Source: Synanceia verrucosa
Taxonomy: Eukaryota > Chordata > Actinopteri > Perciformes > Synanceiidae
Direction of reading: 5' to 3'
Assembly (NCBI GenBank): GCA_029721515.1
Contig: CM056569.1
Coordinates: 16,275,007-16,339,006 of the forward strand
DNA: 64,000 bases
The position numbers were made by a program, and so were the translations under genes. The notes under the pieces are model-generated. The model was given only the letters and a program-made list of their open reading frames with translations. It was not told where the DNA came from and searched no databases. Shown here piece by piece: positions 1-12,820 of the stretch (its first letter is position 1; every line of letters starts with the position of its first letter).

Positions 1-337
1 GATGCTCTCTAACAACCTGTGAATAGTTTTGGGGCTTCTGGGATTTGTAGTCGGAGAATAAGGAGATAGTATACGCCACAGAGATCAAAGAAGGAAGTGG
101 AATAGATTGAGTTTAGAGAGTAAAACAAACAGAATCTGGACAAAAAGTGGTGATTTTGGTGAAAGTGTCCTCTACTCTACCTCTGATAAAACAAGAATGG
201 AACAAGGTAGAAACAAACATTTTTTTTCATGATGAAATAGAGAGTCTCGTCTTTCATTTGAAATATGACTCAAAATGGGCAAAAACGCTGGAACAAGTCA
301 CTTTGTTTAATAAAACAGCTGGCCCTCAATGAGTTAA
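1..337 (+). mobile_element. TTAA MITE copy 1 (5' end outside window)
   Basis: First of eight copies of one short element family. The left end lies beyond the window. The right end reads CTCAATGAGTTAA at 325-337, so TTAA is the outermost tetranucleotide. The shared core (AACAGAATCTGGACAAAAAG then GGTGATTTTGGTGAAAGTG) is nearly identical to the other copies, which implies recent spread. A sequence resembling the ZNF143 motif lies at 31-52. No coding capacity is seen; the short open frames here are not genes. Confidence 0.8.
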
Positions 338-484
338 AATCCCGGTATTCAAATAATGAATATTTTAGAACCAAAATCTTCCCTGAACCTTTTATAAACT
401 CATAAACCTTAGATTGAGTAGATCATTTATGGGCAGCCTCAGACAGTGACAGCATTAGATCTCTGAAGTGTTGTGTGGTTGCAG

Positions 485-3400
485 ATGGCGTACGCATTGA
501 ATCTCCTCTTCACACTGTGGATTTCCTGGATGACTTCCACAACATCCTGAAAAGCAAGTTCCCAGCCAGTACAATGGAGGAGTGTATGGACTCTGCAGGT
601 ACTCCTACAGGATATCTAAATATACCTGTCATAGCATCTCTCAGTTTAACCCAGTGAATACACTCCTTGTTCTTCGTATCAGTGCCACTAGCAGCCTATA
701 AGTGGCTGGTGTGTTTCCTGCTGGAAGAGAGCAACATGAGGCTAGAACAGCAGAGGACCTCAGGAAAGGATGAGTTTGAGGCCCGCAACAACAGCCAGGT
801 GAGATACACACATCTTCCTCCTTCCTTCAGGTTGTCCATCAAGTCCAAGGATGACATGTGATCATGGGAAATACTAAATGTTGTGTCTGAAGCTGTCAGA
901 AGTGTTGTCGACATAGAGGAGGTCTCACTGTTGCACTGCAGAAAAGTGTCTTTAACCAGTCATCCTGGTTTATCAGGGGATGTGTTCTGATCAGATCAGT
1001 CATAACATGATGACCTCCTGTCTAATCTAGTGTTGGTCCCCCTGTGTGACCTCTGACCCCTGAAGGTTTATTCTGTGCTATGTGACTCCTTTCTATGTTC
1101 AGCAACATTAACTTCTCTGCTCTGTTGGATCAGACCACCAGGACCAGCCTTCACTCCCCACCTGCATCAGTGATCCTTGTCCTCTCATGACCCTGTCTCT
1201 GGTTCTCCACTGGTCCTTCCTTGGACCACTTTTGATAGATCCTGACCACTGCAGACCAGGAACAGACCACCAGAGCTGCACTTCTGGAGATGTTCTGATC
1301 CAGTCCTCTAGACATCACAGTTTGCTTCTTGCTGTCAAACTCCTGAAAAATCCTGATGCTGGAACATTTTTCCTGCTTCTTACATCAACTCTGAGAACTA
1401 AATGTTCATTTGTTGTCTTATATATCCAGGTGACATGATGAAGAGAGATGATCAGTGTTATTCACTTCACCTGGCAGTGGTCATGATGTTATGCTTGATC
1501 TGTGTACATGTTGTTTCATGTCTACAGGAAGTCTGGTTAGAAACAGAAAGAAGTGGTGTTTAGCTGAATGAGATCATCTGGTTTCTGTTATGTTATGTCA
1601 CAGATGCAGGCAGGAGGTCAGAGTGTCAGACGGGTGTGTGACATGCTTCTGGGAAATGTGTGTGTGTGTCACTGGATTCAGTAATTTAATTGACTTGTTT
1701 TTGCTCGCATTAATGTGATGCGTACACATTTTACAGTGTTGGTCTGTAGAGTCAGGCTTTCAGTATGCTGCTTTTTATTGTGGCTGCAGAAATGGAATTT
1801 ATGGGGTTGTTGGATTTGTGCAAGGCCTCTCTGTTAGTAGATATTTAATTGCAGCATTTGATTTAGAATTGTCAGTGTTATGAATGAAGCTTTGATCCTT
1901 CCAGTTATTCACTACAGCCCTTTAATTAACATTTTTGTACATTTCAGTGTGTTTTTATTTTGGTTTCTTCTGGATTTTTTTTTAAATAATTTTAAAAAAA
2001 GATATTTGAATGAATTATTACATACCTAATATCTAATGTCAGTGGATGTACACAGATTATATACACAGAATTATCTGTGATGATTATGGCTTCATGTTGT
2101 GTGTTTGTGTGTAGGTCTATTACTGCCGCTCCCTGGCCATCGCTTACATAGAGCTCAACTGCCTCCAGAGGTTTCATGACGTGACGACGGACCAGGACAC
2201 CCCAGCTGGTCTCAGACCTGTGCTGAGCAAGCTGTGTGCTCTGTATGGACTGTGGAGCCTCAGCAGCCACATGGCCACGCTGTACCAGGGTGTGTGCTGC
2301 ATGCATCAGTCCAACACAGTAACACACTCTTTAATGCTGCTCTGTGTAACACAGTCTGTTCCTGCTCAGGTGGATACTTGAGTGGAAGGAAGCCTGCAGA
2401 GTTGGTCCAGATGGCCATCCTCACCCTCTGCTCCCAGGTACAGTTTTAAGCTGTTCTTATTATAAAGCATGAATGATAAACTTATTGCTCTGGAGTGTGT
2501 TTAAAGTGTGTGTCTGCTCCAGCTGAAGGATGAAGCTGTCGCTCTGGTAGATGTGTTCGCCCCTCCTGATTTTATTCTCAACTCACCTATTGGCAACGCT
2601 GATGGACAGGTAAAGACACACACTAATCATACCGTCATATGAAACAGAGGGTTAATGTCATTGCAGCAGCATTGGGAGACTGGTAGCCTGGCCGGAGCCC
2701 TCTGTAATCTTCTGCTCAGTTATCATCATATTGCCAGCGGTGCATTACATACGTCACGACCAAACTTAAGCGATTGGGTAAAATCAGATCCAGTCGTTTT
2801 CAAACTTCAACAGAGTTTTAGGTCAATGGAGGAATGCCAGACCCTCTGTACAATAGTACGAGGGTTTGTTAAGACCAGACTATGAGCCTGGTGTTTGTGT
2901 GTTTTGACTCATGGTGCGTTCAAGTTGTACATGAATGTCAGAATTTAGAATAAAATTCATGCTAACTGCTGCTGACGTAAGCAGTAGCTACATGTTTTGT
3001 TGTACGTCTGGAAGACTGGAAGAGAGGTTGGAGAGGGAGATTCCCAAATCAATAAACATCTCAGTTTTTGATAGTGAGACAGTGACAGTAAAAAAAAATA
3101 AAAAATAAAACTAAAATTGTATTATTGTATCGGTGTCAGTCATAAATTAGAAATATAAATATTTAAATGAGCTTTCTAATTAACTTTAAAAGAAAACCAT
3201 CCTGTGGTGAACTGTGACGTGATCGCAGTGACTCAGGAATAAAACCCTCTCACTCCTCAGTCCCTTATATTTGTTTTATATTCAGGCAGCTCGAGCTTCA
3301 TTACTGGAAGAAGAGCTTTGGTTGCCGTCTCTCCTTCTTCCAGGAAGACTCGTATATCATTGAGTTTGCTCATAAACTGTTGACCCTCTGTTCTCGGAGA

Positions 3401-6070
3401 GCTTTCTTTATAAGAACTGGTGTTTGTTTTGTCTGAGAGCTGAAGACGTCACGCTCACCCACAGTTTGTTCTGGAGCTTCAGGGTTTGTTGACTCGTTCC
3501 TTCCTGTTCTATCTGTATTATTTGATAAGTTCGAGAAGATTTGTACTTAAATACCCCTGACTTCCTCTGTCTCTACTGTTGGACTTTCTCCTTAATCTTA
3601 TTTACTTGAGAAATCATCTTAAGTCGTGTCCCTCTCTGGTGTAGTCTGATGTGAAGCATATGACTAATGAAAATATCACCAGGCAACACATGGTTTGACT
3701 TTATTATATTCTCTAGAAGCTTTTTTAAACCATTGAAACAGTTTCCATGAAGGGGGATTGAGTAAATACAAATGTTTATCATCAGTCTAATGTCTGCAAG
3801 TAATAAGCAATATGTCAACATAGAGTACACAAAACTGAATTATTAAATGGCTAAACACAACACTTTTTTAATGAAAAATGTTCCCCATATTGAGGCTTTT
3901 ACACACCAGTATCAACATTTATTTTTGGAAATATTCTTCTCTTCAGTACTTACACCAACTCAAATATTTCATTGTGAAAAAGCAGAATATATTTGGGAGA
4001 AAAATGCTGATTTTTCTGGTTTTCAACCAATCAAGTTAAGTGCTCCTATATTTAAGAGAAAACCACTCAACGGCTCTGTAGTCTGGACTAAGACCAAATT
4101 TTATTTAGGGCCTGTGAGAACCCTACTGAATCGTGAGGAATTATTGTTATTATGCTCAGTTTTTGTAGATTTTGACCCCCTAGAAATGCTCAAAAAGTCA
4201 CAAAATTTTGCAGGCTGCTCGGGTTTGGTGAAAATTTGCAGATTTTAACAGGCACATAACTCAACCTAAACTCGACACCCTTCAGATTATCACGATCAGT
4301 GAGTTTTTCTTTGGACTTTGAAATTTTGTAGGTGCTTAGGACTCATGGAGACCTTTGATTTTGTGCCTTGGACTTTTCTCTAAAATACACAAGGAGGAAG
4401 CTACAATTTTTTTTCCAGGCGATTTTTGCAATTCGTGCATGTCATGTTTGGAATTTTTATATTTTGATTTTTTGAATGTGATCTGTAAATACTGTGTCAC
4501 TACCTAGTAGACAAAATTTGCACGCAAAAAAGAAATATCAAATCACAAATATTTGATTGTGCTGCCACCTCGAGGGAGTGCGAAATGCCACAAAATTTCC
4601 AAAATGCAAAAACTTTTCTAATTCTCACATGTTGCTTTGAAAAAACCAGAAACTTTCTGGGATGGTGGAGCATTGGACCTTAAACACTTTGCCTGATATT
4701 TTTTTCTCACATAGCGCCCCCTAGCAGGAACAGAAAATAATAGTTTTATATTTTTTCAAATTGTAGCCATAGATATTATACTGTATTCCCAGGCAAGTAT
4801 TTTGCATTATTGTGTAACTTATTTTTCACACCCTGGTCTTACAGTCTTAAGGATTCAGTTTGGCTTGATATTTGATATGGACAAATATATTCCAAAACAA
4901 ATAAACAGTGTTTCATCTGACCAGAAATCAAGTGATACACTACATATTAATATGTGTATTTAGTTATTTTCTGAGTCCTGCTTCATAGTTCAGATGGTTA
5001 TGAGTCATCATCATCATAATGTGTGATTAATGATAATTATATGTGCAGTAGTGAACATGTGCAACTAGTCACTTCTAAATATTTCTAATGAAACCGCTCA
5101 GTTCATCTCCTGAGGTCAGGAGTCATGTCTTTGTAATCCTCCTTCCTGTAAATTCATAATAAAAATATAATAAACTATCAATCCAAGAAGATAAACAGTG
5201 TGACGTCAGAGTTGCTCAGCTGTAAATCACTCTCCAGAATCTTCATACAACCACATTAACAAACTTCCTGTTCAGCTGCAGTCACATATGTAAATACATA
5301 GCGAGGTTCAGAGCCATAACTTGTCAAATGTGTTTGGGTTGAAATCAGGAGGAAAAGTGACATTTGGAAGGTCAGAAGTGTGTGTAAAGTGTCCTCAGGA
5401 TGACAGGTTGTCTCTTCAGGAAGTGATGATGACAGCTCAGATTATACAGGAAGGGATCGCTATGGAGACAATGTCCATCCACACCACAGCAGAAAGAAAG
5501 AAAGGAGTATTAGGAAATGTTTCCAATATATGTATATATTTTAATGTTTCTGTAATGGTTAATCCACCAGTATGTACAAGCTCTTTAATCCAAATGATTC
5601 ATGTATCTTTAATGATCAAATATAATTGTTGATATCCAGGAATTTTCAAATCTGCTGTTTTATAAAAAAGCAGAAAAAAACTATCAAAGCACATTATTAT
5701 TATTATGACTGAGATGTTAAATTTTTCAGTTATTTGCTGTCATTGCTGAATAGAAAAATGTCTTTTAGTGGTTGTTTGTTATTCTGGATTCATTTCTGAC
5801 TTCTCAGTGAATTCCAGTGTTCTGGATCAAATTTGGGTCAAAAAGGTGAATTCAGTGTCAGTCTTTAGGCTCTTTTTGCTTTTATGTATTTGTATATTCT
5901 ATGACAGTGTAATAATTGGGAATGATCGCCTGTCCTTTTGTCTCTCGTAGCTTTATAAGAACCTGTGGTCGACAGTGATGCAGGGCAGCCAGGTGCTGGA
6001 GCGTCCTTCCTGGTGGAAAGATTTCTGCTCAAACAAGCCGGTGGTCGGATCTCTGCGCCCCAAACTCTAG
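485..6070 (+). CDS. acox3: Acyl-CoA oxidase 3 (pristanoyl type), C-terminal six exons
   Basis: This is the 3' part of a peroxisomal flavin-dependent acyl-CoA oxidase, which makes trans-2-enoyl-CoA and H2O2 in branched-chain fatty-acid beta-oxidation. Exons read here: 485-598, 695-798, 2115-2289, 2370-2437, 2523-2609 and 5951-6070 (TAG at 6068-6070). All have AG/GT borders and their phases join without a break, giving 221 whole residues. The peptide contains DGVRIESPLH, KWLVCFLLEES, ALYGLWSLSSH, LKDEAVALVDVFAPPDFIL and LYKNLWSTVMQ, which fit the ACOX3 C-terminal domain. The flavin-binding N-terminal exons lie left of the window. The last three residues are Pro-Lys-Leu, where a peroxisomal targeting signal (SKL-type) is expected. 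The gene is convergent with the HTRA3 gene, as in mammals. Family assignment is strong; a sister ACOX is much less likely given the neighbours. Confidence 0.93.
1083..1506 (-). mobile_element. Tc1-like transposon relic in ACOX3 intron
   Basis: Read on the - strand from TACACAGATCAAGCATAACA at 1506, this matches the 5' end of a common fish Tc1 family whose terminal repeat includes CATTATGACCACTGCCAGG. It continues through a decayed N-terminal transposase region (about 1320-1200). It then breaks to GGCTGGTCCTGGTGGTCTGA, a junction also present in the copy at 51252. So both descend from an internally deleted form. It encodes nothing intact. Confidence 0.65.
4020..4760. repeat. Probable old dispersed repeat
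   Basis: A block with phrasing typical of interspersed fish repeats: ACCCCCTAGAAATGCTC, AGCGCCCCCTAGCAGG, CACAAAATTTTGCAGG and repeated CAAAATTT motifs. I could not find clear termini or a second copy in the window, so its class is unknown. The call rests on general resemblance only. Confidence 0.3.
5625..5862 (-). repeat. Unnamed dispersed repeat, copy 1 of 3
   Basis: On the - strand this reads AAAGGTG-type sequence then ACCCAAATTTGATCCAGAAC, CACTGGAATTCACTGAGAAG and TCAGAAATGAATCCAGAATA. Those are the same phrases in the same order as at 56160-56510 and 59290-59665. The copy abuts the last ACOX3 exon. No inverted ends were found. It may be part of a larger old element. Confidence 0.7.
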
Positions 6071-6700
6071 CGTCCACTCTGAGCTGCAGACCTGGATGTA
6101 TGTTTGGGTTGTGACATGTGTGTGCCCTTATAAAAAAATCAAACTGTGCCATTTAAAATGTAATATACACATCCTTTTGCCTAAAATACCACAGTGCAAC
6201 ACTGACAATCAAACCATTCCATGTTAAATGGGAGAAAGCAGCGGTGACACCAACAACAGGAAAACACTGACTTTAGACCACAGCTCTCGTCAGCTAATTG
6301 CTCTTGAATGAGCTACAAGAATCCAGCGGTGAAAAGTGCACTACTAACAGTTTGCAGCTGTAGCTGGTGAGCTAACTGGCTTACAAACACGCTTGTAAAT
6401 GTCAGCATTGCTCATTTCGAGGCTAAATGCTTCTTATTCTTCAAAATACAGGCTGACCTTAGCTGGGAAGTCACAGCACACATATATTAAAGAAACAGTG
6501 GCTAACATCTTGGTGGATCTATTAGAAATGGACTATAATATTAATTAATATTCTGACATGTTTAGTCCATAATCACCTGAAATAATCAGCTTCATGATGT
6601 TTTTTCAGCTTCTGTTAGCTTAGCATTAGCCCTTTGTATCTACATAGGGAGTACATCATGTTTCTGCAGAACGATCCACCAAATCCTACCCACTGTCCCT

Positions 6701-6974
6701 TTAAGTCTTTGAGTGCCATTGACGTAATAAGCCGTCAAAGTGTTTTTTCTTCAGAGAACAAAACAAACAGAATCTGGACAAAAAGTGGTGATTTTGGTGA
6801 AAGTGTCCTCCACTCTACTGATAAAACAAGAATGGAACAAGGTAAAAACAGACATTTTTTTCATGATGAAATAGAGAGTCTCTGCTTTCATTTGAGATAT
6901 TCAGTGTTTTCAGAGTCATAGTACAAAATATTCTGTGCATCATGAAATATGACTCAAAATGGGCAATGAGTTAA
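6701..6974 (+). mobile_element. TTAA MITE copy 2, internally deleted
   Basis: Bounded by TTAA at 6701-6704 and 6971-6974. The left terminus TTAAGTCTTTGAGTGCCA and the right terminus CAATGAGTTAA match the family ends. At 274 bp it is the shortest copy. It lacks the segment with the ZNF143-like site and part of the 3' half, yet keeps the conserved core. It lies 0.6 kb downstream of the ACOX3 stop codon. Confidence 0.82.
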
Positions 6975-7859
6975 GAGGACTGTCCACATGGTATCCCATA
7001 AATGACTTTTCTGACATGCAGTATACCCTTTTTATCCTTACAGTAATAAAAGAATGCATTTTTTAAATTAGTTTGACATATTTTGTTACACAGGAAAAGG
7101 GACACCACTCTTCATGAATGAAACAACAGTTACAATACATTGATTTAAAAAAATACCAATATGTGCTTTAAAGCTCTGCATTTTTCAGGAATTCTTTTGA
7201 ATTCAATCTTTAGCTATGTTGCAGGTCAACATTATCATCTGTTCTGTAACATAAACTCAGATTCTGTTCATGAATGATAACTTAACACAGTATTGAACGA
7301 TTCCAGTTCACTTATGTTTCATTATCTTGTCAAAATCACTGCTACGGCAACAAATATCACTATGAGTAAACATCAGTCAAGGACAACACAACTTAACTTT
7401 GAAGCATTAACAAGTCCAAATAATCTATAATGTATGGAGTCAGTAAGGGGTCAAAAAGATTTTGAGCTTGTGAAGTTATTAGATGTAAAGACATTGTGGA
7501 TGCATGTTTTTCTGCAGCTCCCGATCTTTTCTTTACAGTCACAGCCTTTATAAAACAGGTTATATGCAACCACAGCATTTCTTTCTGTTATTTCTGAACA
7601 TGCAAAAATCTTGCTGACTCTTATTAGAGCCATATATTTGTCTTTTAACACACAAGAAGCCTCTATGCACACCAGACATCTCAGTGATTTTTAGATTTAT
7701 TTTTCATATGGGATGTAATTGATGATGTAAAGTAAAGAATGATAATTGTTTTTGTAGTAACAAATTAAATATATTTACTAATACAACTCATTTTGTAATA
7801 ATTATTTTAAGACAAACTATGTATTTGTTGTGCTCTAGTAAATCCTCAATAACTCTTTT

Positions 7860-8300
7860 AAAGGGGGCATATCCTGCTCATTTGTTTTTTTTACTACTTT
7901 TTGGCTTTATATGGGAAGATACTTTGTATAAAAACACTTTTATGGTTATACTGTCTGTCTGAAACACTGTGTTGTAGCTCCTGTCTCTTTAAGAGCCACT
8001 CATGAAAAAGCCTCTCTGCTCTGATTGGCTGGAGAGAAACACATGATGCACCTTTACAAAGGTGGCTCTCAATCCGTGTTAAAGGCATATTCCAGTATTT
8101 TACACTTTAAGTCCTCTTTCTAAGTTGCCTACGATGCAAAAGAGTGGTCGACGCTGAAATTTTGAAAATTGGTCCTGTCTTGGGTATTTGGGCTGGTTTA
8201 GAATTGGCTGTGCCAGCTAGCTACGGGTTGCTATGGGCCAATGCAAACCTGTCCAAAACAACCCCTAAACGTTAGTTTTAAAAAATGTGCAACTCACGAG
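7860..8300. repeat. Two adjoining fish-type interspersed repeats
   Basis: Two blocks, AAAGGGGGCATATCCTGCTC onward (7862-8078) and AAAGGCATATTCCAGTATTT onward (8080-8290), each begin with an AAAGG-type end. The first contains CTGATTGGCTGGAGAGAAAC, the second GCCTACGATGCAAAAGAG. These phrases recur in fish intergenic DNA as I remember it. No second copy exists in this window, so the boundaries are approximate. Confidence 0.35.
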
Positions 8301-8589
8301 TGGTTCCTGGTGTTCACTGATGTTCCATATTAAATATTGATCTTTGTCAGGTGTCAGTGTGAGGTTTCCATGCTTCACAGTAATCCCAAACACATCACTC
8401 TCAACACAGTTTGAGATTACAGTGTCTTTTATTGTGGTGAAGCTACTCTACTCTAAAACTCTAGAAAGAAAAACTATCAACCCTAAGAGGAGGAATACCT
8501 GATCTAGAAAACAAAACTCTCACTCAGAGGAATACACTGGAAACAAAACATCATCACTATCTGTAAGCTGAAAAAAAATGTAACAAAAG

Positions 8590-9545
8590 TTACAAATAGT
8601 GGCCCAGGCAGCCACTATCACCGTGGATCCCTGGCCCGGACCTTTGGTCATTTTTCCCTGGACCTCCACAGCCCTCCACCGGTCTGGCGGACCCCTGGCA
8701 GGCCCCGACCAGCCGTGGCCGGGCATGGGGCGCTCCCAGGTGGCCACTTTCACCGCGGCTCCCCGAAGCTCCAGTCATTTTATGTCCCTTTTACGCTTTT
8801 TTGGCGATGACGATTCGGCGTGGCATAAATATGGTCTTGCATTATTTTTTTCCTTTGTCTGCAATGGTTCTCATTGTTAAACACCACAAAAAGGGTGTCA
8901 ACCTTTTATGAGATTATGCATATTTCAGTCTTGCAGCAAAATCTAGTAATATTTGGTGCGTGTGTGTGACATTGTCGGCCCTCCCTGGTAACTAAACTAT
9001 CAATTTTATTGGAATTTCCTGTTATAAGCCAGAAAGAGAAAAGTTACACCTCGGTGACATGAGGGGAAATAAGACAAAAAAGGGGGATGGTACAAACAAG
9101 GAGTGCTATTAGAATGAAAAAGTGTAAGCTTCCTAACACCTTCATCCCAACACCCAATGGTACTGAACACCAGAGTTGCAGAAGTCCTGACAGTATAGAG
9201 TGGGCCACAGGAGAACACGAGTGATGAGATGAGTGATTCTGGCAGTTCACATCAGAACTCAACAATGTGACTCAAAAGGATAAGATCTGGTAAGATCTGG
9301 GTAAAACATGCATATGTGAAAAACACCGAAGCCCAGAATGTCTACCATGACCCTGCATGGCCAGACCGGCCAAGCGCCCCCCACAACCTAGGGAAACAGG
9401 AGCACCCATGAGGCCAAACCCAGAGAGCCACCAGGGCCACCGAGAACCACGCAGATCCAACGACCAAGAGGAGGCAGACACCACCACCCCCGAGGCGGCC
9501 AGGACAGGCCCAAAGGGGCCAGGGGCACAAGGGCCCATCCATCCC
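8590..9545. other. Two GC-rich islands in AT-rich spacer
   Basis: 8600-8770 and 9340-9545 are clearly richer in G and C than their surroundings, with purine/pyrimidine-biased phrases such as GACCAAGAGGAGGCAGACAC and CAGGCCCAAAGGGGCCAGG. Several overlapping open frames on both strands come from this composition; none has codon bias or a domain that I recognise. They could be parts of a LINE untranslated region or an eroded CpG-rich element. Confidence 0.35.
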
Positions 9546-9967
9546 ATGATTTGAGGTAATAAAATACTAATAAACTTACAAAGCGTACCGTTAACGCAGC
9601 TCAGGGCTGGAGACAAAGACTCAGGATGAGACATGAGAACATGACGAACTGGCGCGAGACAAGGGGAGACGAGACTATTTATACACCAGGAAGGAGATCA
9701 GTGGAAACAATCGGAATGGGACAGAAGATCACAAGAGGGCAGGAAGTAAAACGATCTTAAATGAGAGGGAGACAGTGCTACTTCAAAATAAAGCAGGAGA
9801 TGACAAGACCACATGAATAGATGAGACAAACATAGTGAACTCATGACAGCAAGTGTGGAAAACTATTTTAGTTTCAACGATATATCACTCTAGTTATTGA
9901 TTCCACACAAAAACAACTATTTTTGACTCATTTTGAAAATTCACCCAGACCGAATCACTCAGCCATC

Positions 9968-10090
9968 CTCCGTGATCACTGCTTATCCTATTCAGGGTAT
10001 TCTTCGAGGGTCTGGATCTGATCCCAGCTGACTGGTGAAGGTGGTTCACCCTGGTCAGATCAGCAGACCATCACAGGACCGACAGACCAG
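9968..10090 (-). repeat. Diverged SINE-like 3' segment
   Basis: The order CACTGCTTATCCTATTCAGG, TCTGGATCTGATCCCAGCTG and GTTCACCCTGG parallels the 3' half of the SINE-like family found at 29568 and 40809 (GCTTATCCTC, CCTATCCCAGCTG, GTACACCCTGG), but with many changes. It is an older or different subfamily member. Confidence 0.5.
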
Positions 10091-11075
10091 GAACCGAGAA
10101 GGACTCTTTGTCTGAGTTTATTACCAGCAGCAGTTCTCTCACTCACTGATAAAAATGCTCCATAAATACTTGAACTATGCTGATTTCTTTACCTCCATCA
10201 GTCAGAAGTGTTTTTTCCCCCCTGTGGTACACAAAACTCTCAAAGTTTGACTCGTCTGTCAAGACTGGATTTAGAGACCCGGAACCGCCACCATTTATAG
10301 GATCAGCCGTCTGCCCCAAAAACCAAAACGCTAAATTACAGGTTGTGACAGTTGGCGAAATGAAGATGTTGCATGGAAAGGATGAGGAGGGAAGATAAAG
10401 AAGACGAGAGGAAGACACCAGAGTAATGAAGACATGTTAACTCACTCTGCATTGTGAAACAGCCAACCAAGTGATTCATGTCAGATTATTTAGTGCTATA
10501 GTGCACAGCTATAATTCTCACCTTCACACTCACTTCAAGTTATGACTGTTTACACTGAAGTTTTTCCTCTTCAAGAAACAGCTCAACATAAAACCAGAAA
10601 CACACCCCACCGTTCAGTGGAAGTGAAATAACAAAGAAATGTGTGTAAGAAGACTTTTATTTTTCAATGAAAATGAACCAAATTAAATCCAGTGGGTGCT
10701 GGATTATCCAGCAGGAATAACATTAATGTTTCTCCTGATGCAGGTAACCTGGTGAGCTATCCTCAATCAGAAAATCTAAGAGTTAGTGGCAGAATGAGTC
10801 CTTAGTTTCCTCTAAAGAAAGAACTTCATCACATCCTCAGTGGCTGAGAGGAGAAATGCACCAAGCTGCTCTTCATTGTTAATTAGGAACCACAACAGCT
10901 AATCTGAATACACTGACAAATGACATCTGCCTGTCATGTTTTTGTGGGAAAAGTGAGGCTTCAGTATCTCATTTGCCTCTGAAGCATCACTTTTTGTGAT
11001 CATACAGTCACTCCTGGAGTGAAGCAGTGAGGTGGTGCTTTGAGAAAAAGACATAACAAATACGATCATACAAAT

Positions 11076-11076
11076 C

Positions 11077-11131
<55 letters not shown>

Positions 11132-11133
11132 GT
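11076..11133. repeat. (TA)n microsatellite with TG interruptions
   Basis: A run of TA dinucleotides interrupted at regular places by TATG. It is simple sequence with no other content. Confidence 0.95.
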
Positions 11134-11364
11134 AAAGCCACACACAGGCTCTCACATGCCAGCAACTCATCCACTGTCAGAGATGCTTCATATAAGTTCT
11201 CCTGGCTCCACCCAATTTGGTGGAAGGGTCCAGAATAGATTAGAATTTATTTTTATATATTTGTAGTGATGAAACAATTAAAGGCAATTTAGCAGCTCTT
11301 TAGAATCAGAGACAGTTTCATCAGTGCTCTGAACACACAGCAACACTTCCTCACCACTGTGATG

Positions 11365-12562
11365 TACAAGGGTTGGACAATGAAACTGAGACACTAGCTA
11401 ATTTAGTGGTTTCATTTTTAGGTTTCATGGCTAAATGTGACCAGCCTAGTGGCCAAACTTCATTGATTGCACATTGCACCAGTAAGAGCAGAGTGTGAAG
11501 GTTCAATTAGCAGAGTAAAAGCACAGTTTTGCTTCAAATATTGCAATACACACAACATTATGAGTGACATATCAGAGTTCAAAAGAGGACAAATTGTTGG
11601 TGCACGTCATGCTGACGCCTCTGTGACCAAGATAGCAAGTCTTTGTGATGTATCAAAAGCCACGGTATCCAGGGTAATGTCAGCATACCACCAAGAAGGA
11701 TGAACCACATCCAACAGGAGTAACTGTGGACGCAAGAGGAAGCTGTCTGAAAGGGGTGTATCCAAAATACATAAAACCACAGCTGCCCAACTCACTTAAA
11801 TGTGCACCTCAACTCTCCTGTTTCCACCAAAACTGTCCATCTGGAGCTCCACAGGGTCAATATCCATGGCCGGGCTGCTATAGCCAAACCTTTGGTCACT
11901 CGTACCAATGCCAAACGTCGGTTTCAATGATGCCAGCAGTGAAAATCTTGGGCTGTGGACAATGTGAAACATGTATTGTTCTCTGATGAGTCCACCTTTA
12001 CTGTCTTTCCCACATTCAGGAGAGTTATGGTGTGGAGAAGCCCCAAAGAAGCGTACCACCCAGACTGTTGCATGCCTACAGTGAAGCATGGGGGTGGATC
12101 AGTGATGGTTTGGGCTGCAATATCATGGCATTCCTTAGGCCCAATACTTGTGCTAGATGGACACGTCACTGCCAAGGACTACTGAACCATTCTGGAGGAC
12201 TATGTGCACCCAGTGGTTCAAACATTGTATCCTGAAGGTGGTGCCGTGTATCAGGATGATAAAGCACTAATACACACAGCAAGACTGGTGACAGAGTGGT
12301 TTGATGAACATAAAAGTGAAGTTGATCATCTCCCATGGCCTGCACAGTCACCACATCTAAATATTATTGAGTCACTTTGGGGTGTTTTGGAGGAGTCAGG
12401 AAAAGTTTTCCTCCACCAGCATCACATAGTGACCTGAACACTATTCTGCAAGAAGAATGGCTCAAAATCCCTCTGGTCACTGTGCAGGACTTGTATCTGT
12501 CATTCCCAAGACAAAGTGATGCTGTGTTGGCTGCAAAAGGAGGCCCTACACCATACTACTGA
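11365..12562 (+). pseudogene. Dead Tc1/mariner transposase and 5' terminal repeat
   Basis: The element starts with TACAAGGGTTGGACAATGAA, a Tc1-type terminal repeat. A transposase follows in broken frames: an HTH part at 11551-11700 (EFKRGQIVGARHADASVTKI), then a DDE region with D in LFSDEST (codon at about 11985), D in VYQDDKA (about 12255) and E in NIIESLWG (about 12369). Stops and frameshifts interrupt it at about 11701, after 11790, near 12183 and near 12435, so no full enzyme can be made. From the first D of QDD to the E there are 37 residues. The expected 3' terminal repeat after 12562 was not found, so the right end is lost. Confidence 0.85.
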
Positions 12563-12820
12563 ATGAATGACTACTGTAGCTCTAATATGCATCTGTGACT
12601 TGATACTAAGTATGTATTAAATGTATATATGATTATTATCATTATATTGTTGCGTATATGGTATATATTATGAATATACAAATATTACCTGTCGGTGCAA
12701 TGATCGGTAACAAACAAATGTGCAATAATTTAATTCAATTCTGTAATGTGTAATATTTTTTTTGTAGCAATAACTGTGCTTTATCATTCTAAAATTATAG
12801 ATTATTTCTTATAATACAGA

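Larger units (their letters stand above)
2640..5950 (+). other. Last intron of ACOX3, 3.3 kb, mostly decayed repeats
   Basis: No exon was found in this intron. It contains a GTGCGTTCAAGTTGTAC-type repeat fragment near 2919-3060, similar to the nested element at 18012. It also holds a dispersed repeat at about 4020-4760 with low-complexity and CGCCCCCTAG-type sequence, and the element described at 5625-5862. The open frame at 3847-4248 (133 codons) lies in repeat-like sequence and has no recognisable domain. Confidence 0.5.

Noticed and set aside
3847..4248. 133-codon frame in the last ACOX3 intron as a gene
   Set aside because: It lies in repeat-like AT-rich DNA, with no domain, no splice context and low-complexity flanks.
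10143..10418. 91-codon frame on the - strand (contains FLGQTADPINGGGSGS)
   Set aside because: I could not link it to a family, and neither splice sites nor a second exon were found; left unannotated.
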